From positions 1,302,001 through 1,366,000 of the forward strand of contig OY970352.1 of the NCBI GenBank assembly GCA_963718105.1: a DNA stretch of 64,000 bases, written 5' to 3'. The DNA comes from DASYKT01 sp963718105 (GTDB lineage: Bacteria; Acidobacteriota; Blastocatellia; Pyrinomonadales; Pyrinomonadaceae). A model generated the notes under the pieces. That model had not been told where the DNA came from, made no database searches, and saw only the letters and a list, made by a program, of their open reading frames with translations. A program made the position numbers and the translations under genes. Shown piece after piece: positions 17,164 through 25,904 of this stretch (within the stretch, counting starts at the first letter, position 1; each line of letters starts with the position of its first letter).

Positions 17164-18277
17164 AGGAATAAACCTGACATTGATGATGGGGCCGGCCATA
17201 CCGGTGCCGGTGCCAAAGGTGGTGATCGAGGCCCTGACGGGCGTCACGGTCACGACCAGCGCCGGCTCGTCCAGCGGATTTCAGCTTGAATTCACGCTCG
17301 GTAAAAATTCGCCCCTGAATCAGATCATGCTGCCGGCGGGTTATTTCGATCCCAAGATCCGCGTGATAATCGTCGCCACCATCAACGGGATGCCTAACGT
17401 GCTGATGGACGGCGTGATCACCCAGCAGTCCGTCACGCCGAGCAGCCAGCCGGGACAATCGACCTTGTCGATCACGGGCGAAGACGTCTCGCTGATGATG
17501 GACCTTGAGCACCACCGCGAGTGTTACCCGGCGATGCCGCCCAACATCCGGGTGATGATGATCCTGCTCAAATATATGTTGTACGGGCTGGTGCCCGCGG
17601 TCATTCCGCCGATATTTTCCAGCGTGACCTCGCCGACCAAAAAGATACCGGTCCAATCGAGCACCGACCTCGCTTACATCAAGCATCTGGCGAGGGAGGC
17701 CGGGTACGTTTTTTATGTCGAGGCCGGGCCGCTTCCGCTGGCGAATATCGCCTACTGGGGGCCGGAGATAAGAATCGGCATTCCCCAGCCAGCGCTGACC
17801 GTCAACATGGACGCGTCGACCAACGTCGATTCGCTCAGTTTCCGCTTTGACGGGCTGGCCCGAACGCAGTTGACGGTCACCGTGCAGGAACCTTTTACCA
17901 AGATAAACATCGATCTCCCGGTACCGGACGTCGGGCTGCTGCGTCCGCCGCTCGGGTTGAGGCCGGCGGTCACGATGCGGAAAGAGCCGCTCGGCGACAC
18001 GGGCGGGATGGATACGGTCCAGGCGCTGCTGCTCGGGTTGTCCGGCACGGCCGAGGCATCGGACGCCGTCAGCGGTTCGGGGCAGCTTGACGTGCTGCGC
18101 TATGGCGGCGTGCTGAAAGCGAGGCGTCTGGTGAGCGTGCGCGGCGCGGGGCTGGCGTATGACGGGCTTTATTTCGTCAAGAGCGTGACGCACAAGATCA
18201 AGCCGGGCGAATACAAACAGGACTTTACCTTATCGAGAGACGGATTGATCTCGAATATACCGAAGGTGATCGTATGA
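17156..18277 (+). CDS. eCIS hub protein (gp27/late-control-D-like, Pvc8 N-terminal)
   Basis: A 373-residue protein of the phage late control gene D / VgrG N-terminal type. Characteristic features are the FQLEFTLG barrel start, VLMDGVITQQSVTPSSQPGQ near residue 82, then DVSLMMDLEH, a helical middle and AREAGYVFYVE near 182. It ends with the second barrel (YDGLYFVKSVTHKIKPGEY). A trimer joins the six-fold tube to the three-fold spike. It overlaps the LysM gene and, by ATGA, the spike gene. In many systems hub and spike are fused; here they are two genes. Confidence 0.93.
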   Translation: MLKGINLTLMMGPAIPVPVPKVVIEALTGVTVTTSAGSSSGFQLEFTLGKNSPLNQIMLPAGYFDPKIRVIIVATINGMPNVLMDGVITQQSVTPSSQPGQSTLSITGEDVSLMMDLEHHRECYPAMPPNIRVMMILLKYMLYGLVPAVIPPIFSSVTSPTKKIPVQSSTDLAYIKHLAREAGYVFYVEAGPLPLANIAYWGPEIRIGIPQPALTVNMDASTNVDSLSFRFDGLARTQLTVTVQEPFTKINIDLPVPDVGLLRPPLGLRPAVTMRKEPLGDTGGMDTVQALLLGLSGTAEASDAVSGSGQLDVLRYGGVLKARRLVSVRGAGLAYDGLYFVKSVTHKIKPGEYKQDFTLSRDGLISNIPKVIV

Positions 18278-18792
18278 ATGAAACAGGAAAATTTTACGGG
18301 CGTTACAGGGGCGTGGTCGTCAGCAATATCGACCCGGAAAGTACGGGGCGGCTGCTGGTGCGCGTGACGGACGTGCTGGGCGACGACCCTTGTCTGTGGG
18401 CCGATTCGGCCAGCCCGGTCGCGGGCCTGCAAATGGGGATGTACGCGGTGCCGCCGATCAACTCCGGCGTCTGGGTGGAATTTGAAAGAGGCGACCCGGA
18501 TTACCCGGTTTGGACGGGCGGCTGGCGCGGATCTTCGACCGAAGTGCCGAGCGAGGCATTGACGGCACCGTCCGTCACGCCGCCGATCATTATTCAATCG
18601 ATGAGCCAGAACCGCGTGATCATCAGCAGCACGCCGGGCGAAGGGATCACCCTGGAAACCGTGGCCGGAAAGATCGGGCCGCGGATCGAGATCAGCGCCA
18701 CCAGTATCAAGATGAGCTGCGGGCCGCTGATGTCGATCGAGGTTGCGCCGGACGGCGTCAAAATAAACGGCGAGGCTTTAGTTATTCGGTAA
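18274..18792 (+). CDS. eCIS central spike (gp5/baseplate protein V-like)
   Basis: A 172-residue protein starting with the gp5-type OB fold: KFYGRYRGVVVSNIDPESTG, VTDVLGDDPCLWA, then the PPINSGVWVEFERGDPDYPV block. From residue 105 it turns into short alternating strands (IISSTPGEGITLE, RIEISATSIKMSCG) that suit a triple-stranded beta-helix needle. It pierces the target membrane together with the PAAR-like tip. It overlaps the hub gene by ATGA and is followed 14 bases later by the tip gene. Confidence 0.94.
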   Translation: MNETGKFYGRYRGVVVSNIDPESTGRLLVRVTDVLGDDPCLWADSASPVAGLQMGMYAVPPINSGVWVEFERGDPDYPVWTGGWRGSSTEVPSEALTAPSVTPPIIIQSMSQNRVIISSTPGEGITLETVAGKIGPRIEISATSIKMSCGPLMSIEVAPDGVKINGEALVIR

Positions 18793-18806
18793 AGGAGTAA
18801 CGAATT

Positions 18807-19127
18807 ATGCCGGGATTTTTATTACACCAGGGAGCGCAGGTGCAATGCACGCACGCGGGACAGGCGCAGCCGACCGTACCGAACCCGAGAGTCACGGTCA
18901 GCGGCCAGGCGACGGTCACGATGTCCGCGCCGTACATGGTGGCCGGCTGCCCCTTTGTCTCGGGCACCGTGCCGACGCCGTGCGTGACCGGACAGTGGAC
19001 GACGGCCGCCCTGCGCGTCACCTCGATGGGGCAGCCGCTCGTGATTATGGGCAGCCAGTCTGTCTGCGTGCCGAACGGAACGCCGCTGATGATACTGATT
19101 ACGCAAACGCGCGTCACAGCTACATAA
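18807..19127 (+). CDS. PAAR-like spike tip protein
   Basis: A 106-residue Gly/Pro/Val/Thr-rich protein with the DUF4280/PAAR-like pattern: an N-terminal LLHQGAQVQCTHAGQAQPT, repeated Cys and His residues and a C-terminal GSQSVCVPNGTPL. Such proteins fold into a cone with a bound metal ion and sharpen the spike (Pvc10 position). The AAGGAG ribosome site is strong. The gene order spike, tip, gp25 is normal for eCIS loci. Confidence 0.88.
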   Translation: MPGFLLHQGAQVQCTHAGQAQPTVPNPRVTVSGQATVTMSAPYMVAGCPFVSGTVPTPCVTGQWTTAALRVTSMGQPLVIMGSQSVCVPNGTPLMILITQTRVTAT

Positions 19128-19175
19128 GGGGCACGTAAGGAGCGACATAAGAATTGTTGGAAAAGAGGCTTTCGC

Positions 19176-19541
19176 ATGAATATCGATTTCCCATATCACT
19201 TTGACGAACGCGGGCGCACCGCCGCCACCGGCAACGCCGATCATATCCGCGACATGATCGAACAGTTGCTCTTCACAAATCCGGGAGAGCGCGTGAACCG
19301 CCCGGATTTCGGCAGCGGTCTGCTGCAGATGGTTTTTGCGCCGAACAGCCCGGAGGTAGCCGCGGCGGTCCAGTTCACCGTGCAGGCTTCGCTGCAGCAG
19401 TGGCTGGGCGACGTGGTCGAGATCCAGGCGCTGGAGGTCTTTAGCGAAGATTCGACACTGCGCGTCGAGCTGAGTTATATGATCCGCCGCACCGGCGAAC
19501 AGCGAACGGAAACTTTTATACAGGGAGGCTTGTGTGAGTGA
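19176..19541 (+). CDS. gp25-like baseplate wedge protein (Pvc9-like)
   Basis: A 121-residue GPW/gp25 family protein. The sequence DHIRDMIEQLLFTNPGERVN, then RPDFGSGLLQMVFAP, contains the EPR-like core with the conserved NRPDFGSG. It is the most conserved wedge component of contractile tails and connects the first sheath ring to the baseplate. It overlaps the next gene by 8 bases. Confidence 0.95.
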   Translation: MNIDFPYHFDERGRTAATGNADHIRDMIEQLLFTNPGERVNRPDFGSGLLQMVFAPNSPEVAAAVQFTVQASLQQWLGDVVEIQALEVFSEDSTLRVELSYMIRRTGEQRTETFIQGGLCE

Positions 19542-22275
19542 TCTGATCATGAAATGCAGCGATGAACGCCGCCGCCAGGCGGTGCGTGACCGGGCGAACA
19601 CGGACCGCGGACTAAACGGCATCGACTATGTCGAGGTCGTGGAGGGCTCGGGCCAGCGTCAATTGTGCGTGCATTTTTTCGGCGATGTGCCGGAAAAATT
19701 AGATAAGAAAAATGTGCGCATCGAAGGCGGCGCGCGGATCCGCGATATCAAGGTGCTCGACGTCACGCCGCGGCATCACCCGGACCCGAAAGAGGAAGAC
19801 TGCCTGCTGGTAACGGTCGATAAACCGGGCGATTTTTCCTGTTACAAATTGTGCCTCTACCGGACGCCGAAAAAAGGCGGCAAGCCCGACAGATACTTTA
19901 AAGGTATGGACCCGCGCTATGCCTGCGCGACGTTCAGCTTTAAAACGGATTGTTCCGGCGAGCTCGACTGCAAAGACACAAAGCCGTGTCCCGTCCCTTT
20001 CAGAGAGGAACCGGACATCAGTTATCTGGCCCGCGATTACGCGAGCTTCCGGCAGTTGATACTGGACCGCCTCGCTTTGCTCGTTCCCGATTGGCGTGAG
20101 CGCCACATTCCCGACGTCGGCGTCGCGCTCGCGGAAGTGCTGGCCTACGCCGGCGACCACCTGAGCTATTACCAGGACGCTGTCGCGACGGAAGCCTATC
20201 TGGACACCGCGCGCGAGCGGGAATCCGTCCGCCGCCATGCGCTGCTGGTGAACTACGCCATGCACGAAGGCTGCAATGCCCGCGCGTGGGTAACGATCGA
20301 GATGGACAAGGAACTGGCGCCGGACAAGGTGTCGTTCAAACCTGGCGATATTTCTTTTATTACCGGGTGCTCGGCACTGGCGGATTGGGACGCGAACATC
20401 ATCGATCGCGAACACCTGCAAAAGCTGAATATTTCCGCGAGCGCTTACGAGGAATTCGAACCACTGGTCGAAGATCGCGGGCAGGAGATAATTTTTTACA
20501 AGTCTCACAGCCGGATCAAATTCTACACCTGGGGCGACACCGAATGCTGCCTGCCGCGCGGAACCACACGCGCCACGCTGCGGGGAAGATTGGTTCGGGA
20601 AGATGACGATCACCAGTCCCGACAACAACAGCAACAGCAACAGCAACAACCCCAGCAGCAGGCGCCTCAGGGCGCAGATGATCAGCAGCAGCAATATCCC
20701 GCAGCAAAAAGAAAACACGATCCGGCGAATGGCGACAACGCGCCCGAATTGCATTTAAAGCCCGGCGACGTTTTGATATTCGAAGAAATTTTCGGCGCGA
20801 AAACAGGCGCGCCCGTCGACGCGGACCCCGCCCGGCGATGGGCCGTGCGGCTGACAAAGGTCACGGCCGGCCGCGACCCGCTGGCGGAAAAATCGGTTGT
20901 CGAGATCGAATGGGCGCAGGCGGACGCGCTGCCTTTCGAGCTTTGCCTCTCCGCCCGTTTGGAGTCGCCCGATTGTTCGGTCAGGAAAAACGTCAGCGTG
21001 GCGCGCGGCAACGTGTTGGCGGTAGACCACGGAAGGACCGTGTGCGGTGAAGATAGCGGAACGGTAGAGAGCACCGACCAGATCGGAGATTGCGCCTGCG
21101 AAGGCAGCGAGATCGAAATTTCTCACCTGGCGAAAAAATTCCAGACGACGTTGGAGCAAGCGCCGCTGACGTTTGGCCACCCTCCTTCGCGCAAATCGCC
21201 GGCTTCCCGCTATATCGGCGGCCGCGACCCGCGCGAAGCTTCGCCGGCAGTCGTTCTTTGCGGACACCACGGCAAAGGGCCCGCACAAAATGATGACGCC
21301 AAAAACGATGACGAACATGCCTCCGGGAATTGTTCGGAAAAATGGCAGTGGCTGCCCCGGCCGCATTTGCTGGCCAGCGCTCCCGATGAGCAAAGCTTTG
21401 TCGTCGAGATGAGCAATGAGCGCTGCGCGCGGCTGAGATTCGGCGACGGCGAGTGCGGCAAGATGCCCGAAGCAGGCACGAATTTTACCGCAAAGTACCG
21501 GATCGGGAACGGCCGTGCGGGAAACGTCGGCGCGGAAACGATCACTTACATGGTGACGAAAAAACTGGTCAGCACACCGGGAATACGTCCACGCAACCCG
21601 TTTGCGGCGGCTGGCGGGCTGGAACCCGAACCGCTCTCCGAGGTGAAGCTTTTTGCGCCCGGCGCGTTTCGCAAAAAACTGGAACGCGCGATCACCGCGG
21701 AAGATTACGCCACACTGGCCATGGCCAACGAAGCAGTGCAGCGCGCGGCCGGAAGCCTGCGCTGGTGCGGAAGCTGGCGCGAAGCCTGCGTGGACATCGA
21801 TCCGTTCGGTTCCGAAGATCTGAGCGGCGATCTGCGCAGCGACATCGGCCGGTCTTTGTATCGCTACCGGCGTCTCGGCCACGATCTGCGGGTCAACCGT
21901 TCGCGCTATGTTCCTCTTTATATCGAGCTCAGCGTGCGGGTCGCACCCAACTATCTGCGCGGCCACGTGGAGGCTGCTTTGCGCGACGTTTTCAGCGACC
22001 GGGTGCTGGCGGGTGGGCGGCTCGGGTTTTTCCATCCCGACAAACTGAGCTTTGGCGACGGCATTCACCTAAGCGCGCTGGTCGCCGCGGCGAGCGTGGT
22101 GGAAGGCGTTGTCAGCGTCGATGTCACGCGGCTGCAAAGATTTTTCGAAAGGCCGAACGGGGAGATCGAAAAAGGCATCCTGCCGCTCGGCCCGAATGAG
22201 ATCGCGCAGCTCGATAACGATCCTAATTTTCCGGAACGCGGCAAATTGTCATTAAAAATGAAGGGAGGCCGATGA
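19534..22275 (+). CDS. large baseplate wedge protein 1 (Pvc11-like)
   Basis: A 913-residue putative baseplate assembly protein. EEPDISYLARDYASFRQLIL and VALAEVLAYAGDHLSYYQDA (about residues 165-225) mark the family, and a gp6/J-like part lies near the C-terminus (MANEAVQRAAGSLRWCGSW). A striking glutamine tract of nine consecutive Gln plus further Gln blocks lies at about residues 364-390, encoded by CAA/CAG repeats. It is presumably a surface loop. The start GTG (19534) has GGGAGG six bases before it; ATG at 19549 is an alternative. It ends overlapping the next gene. Confidence 0.93.
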   Translation: MSDLIMKCSDERRRQAVRDRANTDRGLNGIDYVEVVEGSGQRQLCVHFFGDVPEKLDKKNVRIEGGARIRDIKVLDVTPRHHPDPKEEDCLLVTVDKPGDFSCYKLCLYRTPKKGGKPDRYFKGMDPRYACATFSFKTDCSGELDCKDTKPCPVPFREEPDISYLARDYASFRQLILDRLALLVPDWRERHIPDVGVALAEVLAYAGDHLSYYQDAVATEAYLDTARERESVRRHALLVNYAMHEGCNARAWVTIEMDKELAPDKVSFKPGDISFITGCSALADWDANIIDREHLQKLNISASAYEEFEPLVEDRGQEIIFYKSHSRIKFYTWGDTECCLPRGTTRATLRGRLVREDDDHQSRQQQQQQQQQPQQQAPQGADDQQQQYPAAKRKHDPANGDNAPELHLKPGDVLIFEEIFGAKTGAPVDADPARRWAVRLTKVTAGRDPLAEKSVVEIEWAQADALPFELCLSARLESPDCSVRKNVSVARGNVLAVDHGRTVCGEDSGTVESTDQIGDCACEGSEIEISHLAKKFQTTLEQAPLTFGHPPSRKSPASRYIGGRDPREASPAVVLCGHHGKGPAQNDDAKNDDEHASGNCSEKWQWLPRPHLLASAPDEQSFVVEMSNERCARLRFGDGECGKMPEAGTNFTAKYRIGNGRAGNVGAETITYMVTKKLVSTPGIRPRNPFAAAGGLEPEPLSEVKLFAPGAFRKKLERAITAEDYATLAMANEAVQRAAGSLRWCGSWREACVDIDPFGSEDLSGDLRSDIGRSLYRYRRLGHDLRVNRSRYVPLYIELSVRVAPNYLRGHVEAALRDVFSDRVLAGGRLGFFHPDKLSFGDGIHLSALVAAASVVEGVVSVDVTRLQRFFERPNGEIEKGILPLGPNEIAQLDNDPNFPERGKLSLKMKGGR

Positions 22276-25200
22276 TGAGTAACTGCGGATGCACAGGAAA
22301 ACTTCCTTGCGGCTGTTGCAAAGGCGTCGACGACGTGACGCCGCTGCCGGTGGCAAACCGCCCGGGCTTGAGCTCGCTTAATTATCGCGCGGGCACGCAC
22401 GCCGCTTTTTTTGAAACGATGCAGGCCCAGCTCTCCGGATTTTTTCTCGATACGCCGGGTGAGGATCAAAAGGCCGATCCGCTCAAATACCTCAAGACGC
22501 GTTCGCTTGACGATCCGTCGATCGCGCTGCTCGATTCGGCCGCGGCCATGCTGGACGTGCTGACTTTTTACCAGGAGCGGATCGCCAACGAAGGTTACCT
22601 GCGCACGGCGGCCGAGCGGCGTTCGATCCTCGAACTGGGCCGGCTGGTGGGGTATGAGATGCGGCCCGGTGTATCTGCGAGCGTCTATCTCGCCTACACG
22701 CTGGACGACACGAGCGACCCGGTCGAGATACCGGCCGGCGCGCTGGCGAAAAGCGTTCCCGCGCAGGACGAGCTACCGCAGTCTTTTGAGACCGCGGAAA
22801 AACTCGCCGCCCGTAAGGAATGGAATAATCTGAAACCGCGCGGCACCCGCCCGCATAAGATCACCGTGAGCAACGCGAAATTTGCCGGCGCGCTCTATTT
22901 TGCCGGCCTGCAGACAAACTTAAAACCGGGCGATCCGCTCCTGCTGGTGTTCGAGGGGATCGAACTGGGGGAAGCCAATCCGGATGGCGGCAAACCGGTG
23001 CTGCGCAAAGTGGAGACGATAACGCCGCTGCCGGCGGAAAATAAAACGCGGGTAACCTTGCGCGCGCATTCGCTCTCCGGCAACCCGGCGCTGCCCGTGC
23101 TGGAAAAATACTCCGTCAATTTCAGAGATTACGGCCTGGACAAGCAGGATCCATCCGTCGCCCGCGCGCTGAAATTATTGCTGGATTTGAAAACGGCGGT
23201 CGATAGCGATCAGCCGGACTCTATTATGGACTCCATTCAATTGACGACGGACGCGATCGAAGTCATCAACGAGATCGATCAAAGCCAGAACAGGTGTTTG
23301 CAAAAATGGTTCTTTAGTTTTGTCAGCGAGATCAAGGAAGCTTTTCGCGCGCCGGGCAGCGTGGAGTTTTTTATCCGGAATTTCACGTTTTTCCAACCGC
23401 CCGGATTTCTGGAAGCCATCCAGGCGTTGAGAGCGAGAACCGGAGATATCAGCGAGTTGATGGAAAGAGTGATCAGTGTGGCCTGGAGTATCACTGATGT
23501 CACTCAGCAAGAGATCGATAATTTTCTCGCGCTGATGGGGAGCAAAACCAACACGGCGTTTGGCGATCTGATCGCCCTGACCACGCCGCTGTCAAAACCG
23601 CCTTCGCGGCAGCCGTCAAACAGCGCGAATCTGGACCGGAAAGTGGCGAATGTGCTCGACCCGAACAAGGATACGCTTGCCCGGATACTGACGAGCTTTA
23701 ACCCGGCGATCGGCGACACCGTCTATAAAGCCTGGGGCGGGACGGCCGTTCCGCAGAAGGCCCCGGTCAAGGTCTACGCGCTGAGAGCGACCATGTCGCT
23801 TTTCGGCAGCACCGCGCCGCAGAGGTCCGGGGTCGATGATGAAGGAGAGCTGCAGCGGCTGGGCGAACCTCTAATTGTCGAGAGAAAGGCCGACGGCCTA
23901 CCGCCTCCTCCACCCCCGCCGCCGCCGCTGGACCCGGATCCGCAGACCGGTATTTTACAGCCGAAGACCGATTCCAAGCCCGGCAAACCGGATGATATCA
24001 GTAATGATATCGCCGAAATTGAAAAGCAGACGTCGCAACAGAACGAGCCTGTGACCCATGAGCGTGAACAAGCCATCCATCTCGATATCAGCAACGACAA
24101 GATCCACGAAAACTCCTGGGTGGTGGTGGACACGAGCGGCGTCCTGGCCCCGGAAGAGGACGGCACGGGGAGGAAATTTCCGAATTTTACCCTGACCTCG
24201 GAAAAGTTTTTGATCTCGCGCGCGCAAAACATTTCGCAGGCGGCATCGCGCGCCGATTACGGCGTCAGCGGTAAAACGACCCTCATCGGCCTGGATCGAA
24301 ACTGGATCACTTACGAAGATAAAAATAAGCTGAGGCCATCGGGAGACGCCGAATTTCAGATCGTGCGCAACACGATCGTGCACGCGCAGAGCGAAGAACT
24401 GGCGCTGGCCGAGGAACCGGTTGAGGGAGACGTTTGCGGCGACGTGATCGAGCTCGGCGGCCTCTATAACGGACTGCAATCGGGCCGCTGGCTGATCGTT
24501 TCGGGCGAGCGCACGGATATCGCGGGCGTGGAGGGTATCATGGCCGGCGAACTGGTGATGCTCAAGGACGTAGTGCAGAGCTACGACCCGGAACTCCCCG
24601 GCGACAAGACCCACAGCATACTCGTGTTTGCCAACAAGCTGGCCTACACCTACAAGCGCGAAACTGTCGTGATCTACGGCAACGTCGTGAAGGCGACCAA
24701 CGGCGAAACGCGAAACGAGGTGATGGGAAGCGGTGACGCGACCAAGCCGAACCAGGCCTTCGCGCTAAAACAGCCGCCCCTGACATACGTCTCGGCGCCT
24801 GTGCCGAGCGGCATCCAGAGCACGCTGCAAGTGCGCGTCAACGATGTCGAATGGAGCGAGACCGACAGCCTGGCCGGCCTGCAAAAACAACATCGCAAAT
24901 TCATCACCAAAACAGACGATGCAGCCAGGACCACCATCGTTTTCGGCAACGGTGAAAAAGGTTCGCGGCTGCCGACGGGAGTTGAAAACGTCAGGGCGGT
25001 ATACCGCAACGGCATCGGCAAGGCAGGAAACGTAAAGGCCGGCCAGATCAGCATGCTGATGACTAGGCCGCTGGGCGTGCGCGAGGTGATAAACCCGCTG
25101 CGCGCGGCGGGCGGCGCCGACAAGGAAACGCGCGACCAGGCGCGGCGTAATGTTCCCATCGCATTAAAGGCCCTGGACCGGCTGGTCTCGACCAGAGACT

Positions 25201-25904
25201 ATGCGGATTTCGCGCGGACCTTTGCCGGTATCGGAAAGGCAAGCGCGGTGAAATTGTCCGACGGCCGCCGGGAAGTGGTGCACCTGACGATAGCGGGCTT
25301 AAACGATATTCCCATCGACCAGACCTCCGATGTTTATCGCAATCTGCGCATCGCTTTCGCGAAAAACGGCGACCCGCAGCAGCCGGTCCGGATCGATATG
25401 CGCGAGTTGGTGGCCCTGATCATCAGCGCCGGCGTTCGCATCCGGTCCGAATATCAATGGGAGAAGACCGAGCCGCGGATCCGCGCCGCGCTGCTGGAAA
25501 AATTCAGCTTTGAACAGCGCGAGCTGGGACAGACCGCTTATCTGAGTGAGGTCATCGGAACGATACAGGGCGTCGCGGGCGTTGAATACGTGGACGTGGA
25601 TGTTTTCGACAGTTTGTCGGAGCTTGAGATCCTGAACCCTGCCGGCTTGCTCGAAAAACGCGTTCGGATAGGCGGGGTCGCGACGGCGATCCCCGGATTC
25701 CTGGAGGCCGTTCAGCCGCTAAAATGCATCCCGGCCGCGCTGGCGATGGAGGCCGGGGACGATGTGCGGCGGGCCCGGCTTTCGGCCGCCGGATCTGCGG
25801 CTACATCTACGGGCAGATCTATTCTGCCGGCCCAACTGGCGTATCTGCTGCCTGGAGTGGCCGATACTTTGATCTTAAAGAAAATCGAAGAGGTGAAAAA
25901 ATGA
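22272..25904 (+). CDS. large baseplate wedge protein 2 (Pvc12-like)
   Basis: A 1210-residue putative baseplate assembly protein and a relative of the preceding one. Near the N-terminus it has DDPSIALLDSAAAMLDVLTF and YQERIANEGYLRTAAERRS. The C-terminal third contains VFGNGEKGSRLPTGVENVRA, then YRNGIGKAGNV and the tail FSFEQRELGQTAYLSEVIG, all typical of the gp6/J-like core. A proline run (LPPPPPPPPPLDPDP, around residue 543) splits the middle. The N-terminus has three closely spaced cysteine motifs (NCGCTGKLPCGCC). It partners Pvc11-like protein to form the wedges that trigger sheath contraction. Confidence 0.93.
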   Translation: MMSNCGCTGKLPCGCCKGVDDVTPLPVANRPGLSSLNYRAGTHAAFFETMQAQLSGFFLDTPGEDQKADPLKYLKTRSLDDPSIALLDSAAAMLDVLTFYQERIANEGYLRTAAERRSILELGRLVGYEMRPGVSASVYLAYTLDDTSDPVEIPAGALAKSVPAQDELPQSFETAEKLAARKEWNNLKPRGTRPHKITVSNAKFAGALYFAGLQTNLKPGDPLLLVFEGIELGEANPDGGKPVLRKVETITPLPAENKTRVTLRAHSLSGNPALPVLEKYSVNFRDYGLDKQDPSVARALKLLLDLKTAVDSDQPDSIMDSIQLTTDAIEVINEIDQSQNRCLQKWFFSFVSEIKEAFRAPGSVEFFIRNFTFFQPPGFLEAIQALRARTGDISELMERVISVAWSITDVTQQEIDNFLALMGSKTNTAFGDLIALTTPLSKPPSRQPSNSANLDRKVANVLDPNKDTLARILTSFNPAIGDTVYKAWGGTAVPQKAPVKVYALRATMSLFGSTAPQRSGVDDEGELQRLGEPLIVERKADGLPPPPPPPPPLDPDPQTGILQPKTDSKPGKPDDISNDIAEIEKQTSQQNEPVTHEREQAIHLDISNDKIHENSWVVVDTSGVLAPEEDGTGRKFPNFTLTSEKFLISRAQNISQAASRADYGVSGKTTLIGLDRNWITYEDKNKLRPSGDAEFQIVRNTIVHAQSEELALAEEPVEGDVCGDVIELGGLYNGLQSGRWLIVSGERTDIAGVEGIMAGELVMLKDVVQSYDPELPGDKTHSILVFANKLAYTYKRETVVIYGNVVKATNGETRNEVMGSGDATKPNQAFALKQPPLTYVSAPVPSGIQSTLQVRVNDVEWSETDSLAGLQKQHRKFITKTDDAARTTIVFGNGEKGSRLPTGVENVRAVYRNGIGKAGNVKAGQISMLMTRPLGVREVINPLRAAGGADKETRDQARRNVPIALKALDRLVSTRDYADFARTFAGIGKASAVKLSDGRREVVHLTIAGLNDIPIDQTSDVYRNLRIAFAKNGDPQQPVRIDMRELVALIISAGVRIRSEYQWEKTEPRIRAALLEKFSFEQRELGQTAYLSEVIGTIQGVAGVEYVDVDVFDSLSELEILNPAGLLEKRVRIGGVATAIPGFLEAVQPLKCIPAALAMEAGDDVRRARLSAAGSAATSTGRSILPAQLAYLLPGVADTLILKKIEEVKK

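Noticed and set aside
25724..25900. Longer N-terminus for the protein-I-like gene
   Set aside because: It lies wholly inside the preceding wedge gene in another frame; ATG 25901 overlaps its stop as ATGA, and the family start begins there.
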